Assembly (NCBI GenBank): GCA_019312705.1
Contig: JAFDCW010000105.1
Span: 1 to 9,164 of the forward strand
Reading direction: 5' to 3'
Length of the DNA stretch: 9,164 nt
Origin: Deltaproteobacteria bacterium
Lineage (GTDB): Bacteria > Myxococcota > Polyangia > Polyangiales > B10-G4
Each line of letters opens with the position of its first letter. Position 1 is the stretch's first letter. The position numbers and the translations under genes were made by a program. Below, in pieces: positions 5,525-9,164 of the stretch. The notes beneath the pieces were generated by a model that ran no database searches, was not told the origin of the DNA, and saw only the letters and a program-made list of their open reading frames with translations.

Positions 5525-5891
5525 GCTTAGTTCCTGCAATCTGTGCTCGAGTTTCCTGCCCACGGGCCTGTCCACGTGTCCCAACTGCGCCACGCGCATC
5601 GGCACGAAGGCGCGGCGGGTGGCCCGTCCGCTCATCGCCCTCACGGGCGGAGTGCTCGCCATGACCCTGTCGGCTTGTTACGGCGGCGGCGTCGAGACCT
5701 ACGAAGACAGCGGCTCGCCGCAGGACTCCGCGATGGACAGCAGGGCGGACACCGGCGGTGGTGATTCGGCCACCGGCGATAGCGGCAGCGACGACGCGGC
5801 GACCGACGCCGGTGATGACGCAGCGTCCGACGCAGCGTCCGACGCCAGCGATGACGCGACCCCTGACGACGGCGGCGACTCGGCGCCGTGA
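5517..5891 (+). CDS. Small zinc-ribbon/lipobox protein with Asp-Ala-Ser tail, coupled to the radical SAM gene
   Basis: A 124-residue protein with no family I recognise by name. Residues 7-24 form a zinc-knuckle pattern, C-N-L-C-x10-C-P-N-C. A basic stretch (K31-R37) leads into a hydrophobic segment (38-53) that ends in a lipobox-like L-S-A-C54, then Y-G-G-G. The rest (58-124) is an acidic low-complexity tail of Asp, Ser, Ala and Gly. The ribbon would face the cytoplasm and the tail the periplasm or cell surface; if Lsp cleaves at C54 the product is a lipoprotein. GTG 5619 would give a short classical lipoprotein (cysteine at 20, GAAGG upstream). However, codons 1-34 already show strong G/C at third positions, so the longer reading is preferred. 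TTG 5511 is also possible. Its TGA overlaps the GTG of the radical SAM gene (GTGA), implying translational coupling. It may be the enzyme's substrate or partner. Confidence 0.72.
   Translation: MIKLSSCNLCSSFLPTGLSTCPNCATRIGTKARRVARPLIALTGGVLAMTLSACYGGGVETYEDSGSPQDSAMDSRADTGGGDSATGDSGSDDAATDAGDDAASDAASDASDDATPDDGGDSAP
5817..5852 (+). repeat. 12-bp tandem repeat in the Asp-Ala-Ser tail
   Basis: GACGCAGCGTCC occurs twice in tandem (5817-5828, 5829-5840), followed by a degenerate GACGCCAGCGAT. The units are in frame and encode D-A-A-S, D-A-A-S, D-A-S-D. The repeat accounts for the most regular part of the acidic tail and could vary in copy number. Confidence 0.7.
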
Positions 5892-7180
5892 CGCGGCGCG
5901 GCTCCCTCCCCAAAGACCATGGCGGCTCGAGACGGCGGCGCCTCGACGTCGTCGCCACGGACTTCCACCCACGTTACGTGGTGTGGGAGCTGACCCTCGC
6001 CTGCGACCACGCGTGCACCCACTGCGGCTCCCGGGCCGGTGTAGCTCGCGAAAACGAACTCACGACGGCGGAGGCCCTCGACGTCGTGCAGGAACTCCGA
6101 GACCTCGGCACCGGTGAGGTCGTACTCATCGGCGGCGAGGCCTACCTGCACCCCGGGTTCCTCGAGGTCGCGGGGGCCCTGACCGCGGCGGACGTGAACG
6201 TGATCGTCACCACCGGAGGCCGCGGAGTGACGGCAGAGCTCGCCTTGGCCATGGCCGACGTCGGCGTCCGGCGGGTCTCGGTCAGCATCGACGGCCTCGA
6301 AGAGGCCCACGATGAGATGCGGGCCCGAGAGGGGTCGTACCAGGACTGCTTGGCCGCCCTCGCCAACGTGCGCGCCGCGGGCATCACCGCGACGGCCAAT
6401 ACCAACTTCAATCGGTCGAACATGGCCGACCTCGAGGGCCTCTACGAGGTGCTCCGGGGCGCCGGCGTACGCGCCTGGCAGGTGCAGATCACCTCCCCCC
6501 TCGGCCGAGCCGCGGACCGCACCGAGATGCTGCTCCAGCCCTACGACTTTCTGGACCTCGTGCCGCGCATCGCCGCCGTCAAGGAGCGCGGCCTTGCAGA
6601 AGGCCTCTTGCTGATGCCGGGAAACAACCTGGGCTACTTCGGCCCCGAAGAAGGACTACTGCGTTCTCAGCGCCCCGAACACGGGGACCACTGGGGCGGG
6701 TGCCAGGCGGGCCGGTTCGTCATGGGCATCGAGTCCGACGGAGCGGTCAAGGGGTGCCCTTCGCTGCAAACGTCGGCGTACGTCGGGGGCACGACACGCG
6801 AATCATCGATCGCGAAGGTCTGGGACGAGAGCCCGGTGCTCGCGTTTGCCCGGGCCCGAACCCGCGCCGACCTGCACGGGTTCTGCGCCGAGTGTGTGTA
6901 CGGAGACGCATGCCTCGGCGGGTGCACCTTCACCGCCCACTCAATCCTCGGCCGACCCGGCAACAACCCCTACTGCCATTTCCGCGCCCTCGACCACGCG
7001 CGCCGCGGACTCCGGGAGCGACTCGTGCCCCGCGATGCGGCCCCCGGTTCGCCCTTCGATTGCGGGCTCTTCGAGATCGTCGTCGAGGCCGCGGACGCCG
7101 AGGAGCCGGAGACGGTTTCCCACGGCGAGCTACTGCAGATCACCCGACGACCCCTGCGCACGGTCCCCGGCCGCGGCTGA
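5888..7180 (+). CDS. Radical SAM/SPASM-domain protein, probable peptide or protein maturase
   Basis: A 430-residue radical SAM enzyme. C39-D-H-A-C43-T-H-C46 is the CxxxCxxC motif that binds the SAM-cleaving [4Fe-4S] cluster, and G-G-E (82-84) is the SAM-contacting motif. V-S-I-D-G (132-136) and the following strands continue the barrel. The C-terminal SPASM domain is complete: C272, then G-C290, then C333-x2-C336-x5-C342-x3-C346, and C363, enough for auxiliary clusters. Family members modify ribosomal peptides or proteins, for example by thioether or carbon-carbon links, or act on other substrates. GTG 5888 overlaps the stop of the upstream gene by four bases, and a LysR gene starts four bases after this gene's stop. 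The upstream protein is the obvious candidate target. Some myxobacterial SPASM enzymes carry the NCBI name 'GDL motif peptide-associated' maturase (from memory). I see no G-D-L motif in the neighbour, so I do not assign that name. The tail after 365, with C392, is not recognised. Confidence 0.92.
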   Translation: MTRRGSLPKDHGGSRRRRLDVVATDFHPRYVVWELTLACDHACTHCGSRAGVARENELTTAEALDVVQELRDLGTGEVVLIGGEAYLHPGFLEVAGALTAADVNVIVTTGGRGVTAELALAMADVGVRRVSVSIDGLEEAHDEMRAREGSYQDCLAALANVRAAGITATANTNFNRSNMADLEGLYEVLRGAGVRAWQVQITSPLGRAADRTEMLLQPYDFLDLVPRIAAVKERGLAEGLLLMPGNNLGYFGPEEGLLRSQRPEHGDHWGGCQAGRFVMGIESDGAVKGCPSLQTSAYVGGTTRESSIAKVWDESPVLAFARARTRADLHGFCAECVYGDACLGGCTFTAHSILGRPGNNPYCHFRALDHARRGLRERLVPRDAAPGSPFDCGLFEIVVEAADAEEPETVSHGELLQITRRPLRTVPGRG

Positions 7181-7184
7181 GCTC

Positions 7185-8138
7185 GTGGGAAGATCGAAGG
7201 AGCAGAAGCCGCAGAAGGAGCAGAAGCCGCAGAGCTTTGCCAACTTGCGTTGGGACGACCTCCGGATCCTCATCACGCTGGCGCGAGAGAAGCACTTGAA
7301 GGATGCCGGAGAGGTGCTCGGGGTGAACGCGTCAACGGTGAGCCGCCGCCTCGAGGCTCTCGAAGAGGCCATCAGCGCGCGACTCTTCGACCGCACTCCC
7401 TCGGGCCTGGTGGCGACCGTGGCCCTCGAAGAGCTCATGCCCCACGCGGAAGCGGTAGAGAGCGCCGTCGAGGCCTTCGTGCGGCAGGTCGCCGGCTTCG
7501 AACGCGAACCCGAGGGCACCGTGCGCATTACCGCCCCCCCGGGCCTCGCCGAGCACTTCCTCGCACCGATCACCCGAGAAATCCGAGAGCAGTACCCGGG
7601 GCTGCGTCTCGAGCTCGAGGGCAGCATCGCCTACGCCGACCTGACTCGCCGCGAGGCGGACATCGCTCTCCGGGCCTTTCGTCCGGACCGGGGAGATCTG
7701 GTGTCGGTGAAGATAGGCGAGAGCCGCGACTTCATCTTTGGATCGGCTGAGTACATCGAAGAGCTGGGCTCGTTGTCGAGCCTCGACGACGCCCGGTGGA
7801 TCCAATGGGACCATGACCTGGCTCACTTCAGCACCGCCGAATGGCTCGAAAAGCAGGTCCACCCAGACTCGATCTGGTTGCGCACGAGCCGCATCGGCGC
7901 CCAGGTCGAGGCCGCGGAGCGGGGGCTGGGCTTGGTGGTGCTTCCGGAGATTTACGAAGGCGTGCACGGCCTGGTCCGGGCACGCCTCAGTCCCGAGCTC
8001 ACGGCGTCCCTCGCGCCCTTCGCCACCCAACAACTCTGGCTCGTCGGACATCGGGCCCTCCGCCATGTGCCGCGCATCGCGGCCGTCTGGGACTTCCTGG
8101 TGACCCGTATGGCGGGCCTCCCCGGGGGCAAGCGCTAG
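7185..8138 (+). CDS. LysR-family transcriptional regulator
   Basis: A 317-residue LysR-type regulator if it starts at GTG 7185. A winged helix-turn-helix occupies about 20-80, with the recognition region L-G-V-N-A-S-T-V-S-R-R-L-E-A-L-E-E (45-61) and R-L-F-D-R-T-P-S-G (66-74). The effector-binding periplasmic-protein-like domain runs from about 111, beginning G-T-V-R-I-T-A-P, to the C-terminus. LysR proteins usually act as tetramers that switch promoters when a small ligand binds; the ligand is unknown. Most regulate a divergent gene. This one is instead the third gene in a row, four bases after the radical SAM stop. No Shine-Dalgarno precedes GTG 7185. TTG 7245 would remove a 20-residue N-terminal extension made of two K-E-Q-K-P-Q repeats, and the conserved domain starts right there. 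The start is therefore uncertain and the domain call is not. Confidence 0.9.
   Translation: MGRSKEQKPQKEQKPQSFANLRWDDLRILITLAREKHLKDAGEVLGVNASTVSRRLEALEEAISARLFDRTPSGLVATVALEELMPHAEAVESAVEAFVRQVAGFEREPEGTVRITAPPGLAEHFLAPITREIREQYPGLRLELEGSIAYADLTRREADIALRAFRPDRGDLVSVKIGESRDFIFGSAEYIEELGSLSSLDDARWIQWDHDLAHFSTAEWLEKQVHPDSIWLRTSRIGAQVEAAERGLGLVVLPEIYEGVHGLVRARLSPELTASLAPFATQQLWLVGHRALRHVPRIAAVWDFLVTRMAGLPGGKR
7197..7232 (+). repeat. Exact 18-bp tandem duplication at the LysR N-terminus
   Basis: AAGGAGCAGAAGCCGCAG is present twice in tandem without mismatch (7197-7214, 7215-7232). In the LysR frame each copy encodes K-E-Q-K-P-Q. The unit is a multiple of three and lies between GTG 7185 and TTG 7245. 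Each copy also contains AAGGAG, a good Shine-Dalgarno core, but the second lies about 24 bases before TTG 7245, too far for usual use. Confidence 0.85.
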
Positions 8139-8181
8139 GACCAGTAGCATTGGGGCGGTCGCGGCGGCTAACCTTCGCGCC

Positions 8182-9164
8182 ATGGCGAAGATGAAGCGCA
8201 GCATGGTTGCCGCTCTGGCCCTCGCGGTTGTGGTCTTCGGGGCGTGGCTCGCCCTGTCAAACGGCGAGCCGCAGGTGGCCGAGGCCCAGGGGGTCGAGTG
8301 GCAGGACCTCACCATGCGTCAGGCCCTCGACCGGGCCGCCGCCGAGGACCGCCGGGTCTTCGTGAAGTTCGACGCCGAGTGGTGCAGCTACTGCCGGAAG
8401 CTCGAGGACGAAGTGCTCGCGACCGCCGAAGGGGCGTCCATCACGGCAGACATGATCGCCGTGACCTTCGACTTCGACGACGAGGACAACCGCGCCCTCG
8501 TGGAACAATACGTCGTCCTCGGCCTGCCTACGTCTCTCGTGCTCACCGCCGACGGGACTCAGGTGGGCCGCATCCAGGGCTACCACGGGCGCGAAGAGTG
8601 GGTGTCGGAACTCGTCGCGGCGACGTCCGCGGTCGACCCCGTTCCCGCCCTCCGAGCCGCCCATGAAGCCGCGCCAAACGATCCCGAAAAGACCCTGCGG
8701 CTCGGCGAGGCCCTGCTGGTCCGCGGCACCCCGGACGAAGGGGAAGCGCTGCTCGAGCAAGCCGCGTGGGCGGCCAGCGAAACCCCGGACGTCGGCGCTG
8801 AGGCGCTCTTCGTATTGGGCAGGTATTACCACCGCGTGCGCCGGGACCCCCGGACGGCGCGCCACATCTGGCGGGAGCTCGCTGCCCGCTACCCGGAGAG
8901 CGACTGGGCCGGCGGCGCCTGGTGGTGGTACGCGAAGGCCGAGGCCGAGATCGGGCAGGTCGGTCTCGGCGCGGCGATTCTACGGCGACGGGCCGCGGAG
9001 CACCCGAGGACTCCGGGCATCGTCATGCAGTGGGGCGAGTACGTGGACGAACGAAGCTATGACGACGACCGCGAAGCGGTCGTCGGGGCGCTCACGGGCG
9101 TCCTGGGAGCGGCGAGCGACGACGACGAGCGGAGGGAGATCGAGGAGTTGATCGCCAAGCTGGA
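8182..9164 (+). CDS. Exported thioredoxin-fold protein with TPR-like C-terminus (3' end outside window)
   Basis: At least 327 residues; the frame is still open at the window end. Residues 1-26 are a basic N-terminus and a hydrophobic stretch: a signal peptide (possible cut after A-E-A, 33-35) or a membrane anchor. A thioredoxin fold follows at about 40-145. It has the redox motif W67-C68-S-Y-C71 in F-D-A-E-W-C-S-Y-C-R-K and the cis-proline P116 in L-G-L-P-T. This resembles the thioredoxin-like domains of DsbD-type and 'thioredoxin_7' proteins, so disulfide reduction or exchange outside the cytoplasm is likely. From about 160, helical repeats resemble TPR or Sel1-type units (L-G-E-A-L-L-V-R-G; A-L-F-V-L-G-R-Y-Y). 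ATG 8191 and 8203 are alternative starts; no strong ribosome site marks any of them. It lies 43 bp after the LysR stop on the same strand and may be in its operon. It could help keep cysteine-containing envelope proteins reduced. Confidence 0.85.
   Translation, partial: MAKMKRSMVAALALAVVVFGAWLALSNGEPQVAEAQGVEWQDLTMRQALDRAAAEDRRVFVKFDAEWCSYCRKLEDEVLATAEGASITADMIAVTFDFDDEDNRALVEQYVVLGLPTSLVLTADGTQVGRIQGYHGREEWVSELVAATSAVDPVPALRAAHEAAPNDPEKTLRLGEALLVRGTPDEGEALLEQAAWAASETPDVGAEALFVLGRYYHRVRRDPRTARHIWRELAARYPESDWAGGAWWWYAKAEAEIGQVGLGAAILRRRAAEHPRTPGIVMQWGEYVDERSYDDDREAVVGALTGVLGAASDDDERREIEELIAKL

Noticed and set aside
5619..5891. Short lipoprotein reading of the small gene from GTG 5619
   Set aside because: It has a plausible ribosome site and a classical lipobox at residue 20. 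The upstream in-frame zinc knuckle and G/C-rich third codon positions make the longer protein more likely, so this is kept only as an alternative.
6846..7184. N-terminal extension of the LysR frame back to an ATG at 6846
   Set aside because: That stretch overlaps the SPASM domain of the radical SAM gene in another frame, and its Ser/Pro/Arg-rich translation is not LysR-like. The gene more likely starts at GTG 7185 or TTG 7245.
7332..8315. A 327-codon minus-strand frame opposite the LysR gene
   Set aside because: The plus strand encodes an unmistakable LysR protein there. The antisense translation has no domain signature.

Overview
The window is GC-rich, densely coding bacterial DNA. The gene content suggests a member of the Myxococcota or a related former deltaproteobacterial lineage. 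The pointers are an orphan FecR-TPR protein, a secreted EGF-like/cysteine-peptidase-like protein, lipoproteins with Asp-rich low-complexity tails, and a SPASM radical SAM enzyme. This assignment is inference from gene style; no rRNA, tRNA or other marker is present.

Layout. Positions 111-1112 (minus) encode a membrane-anchored FecR-domain/TPR protein. It diverges from 1240-2163 (plus), an enoyl-ACP reductase of the long plant/chlamydial FabI type. Positions 2228-2986 (plus) encode a secreted EGF-like plus CHAP-like protein. It converges, across a strong GC hairpin (3011-3028), on a minus-strand block. Read in transcription order, that block is an atypical short-chain dehydrogenase/epimerase (5401 to 4424), a crotonase (4393 to 3614) and a DUF4156-like lipoprotein with an acidic repeat tail (3524 to 3036).

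From about 5402 a 115-bp divergent region leads into a plus-strand cassette. It holds a small protein with an N-terminal zinc ribbon, a hydrophobic segment with a lipobox, and an Asp/Ala/Ser tail (5517-5891). A radical SAM/SPASM enzyme (5888-7180) follows, overlapping by GTGA. A LysR-type regulator (7185-8138) begins 4 bp later. Last is an exported thioredoxin-fold/TPR-like protein (8182 onward) cut by the window end. The spacing suggests one transcript, at least for the first three genes.

The most interesting item is this cassette. A SPASM-type maturase is translationally coupled to a small, apparently unrecognised membrane-anchored protein, which could be its substrate or partner. A perfect 14-bp palindrome matching the FNR/ANR consensus TTGAT-N4-ATCAA sits exactly over the start codon of the small gene. 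Other points of note are a nine-codon leader ORF with a perfect Shine-Dalgarno upstream of fabI, and in-frame 18-bp repeats in two genes. No CRISPR array, insertion sequence or stable RNA gene was recognised.
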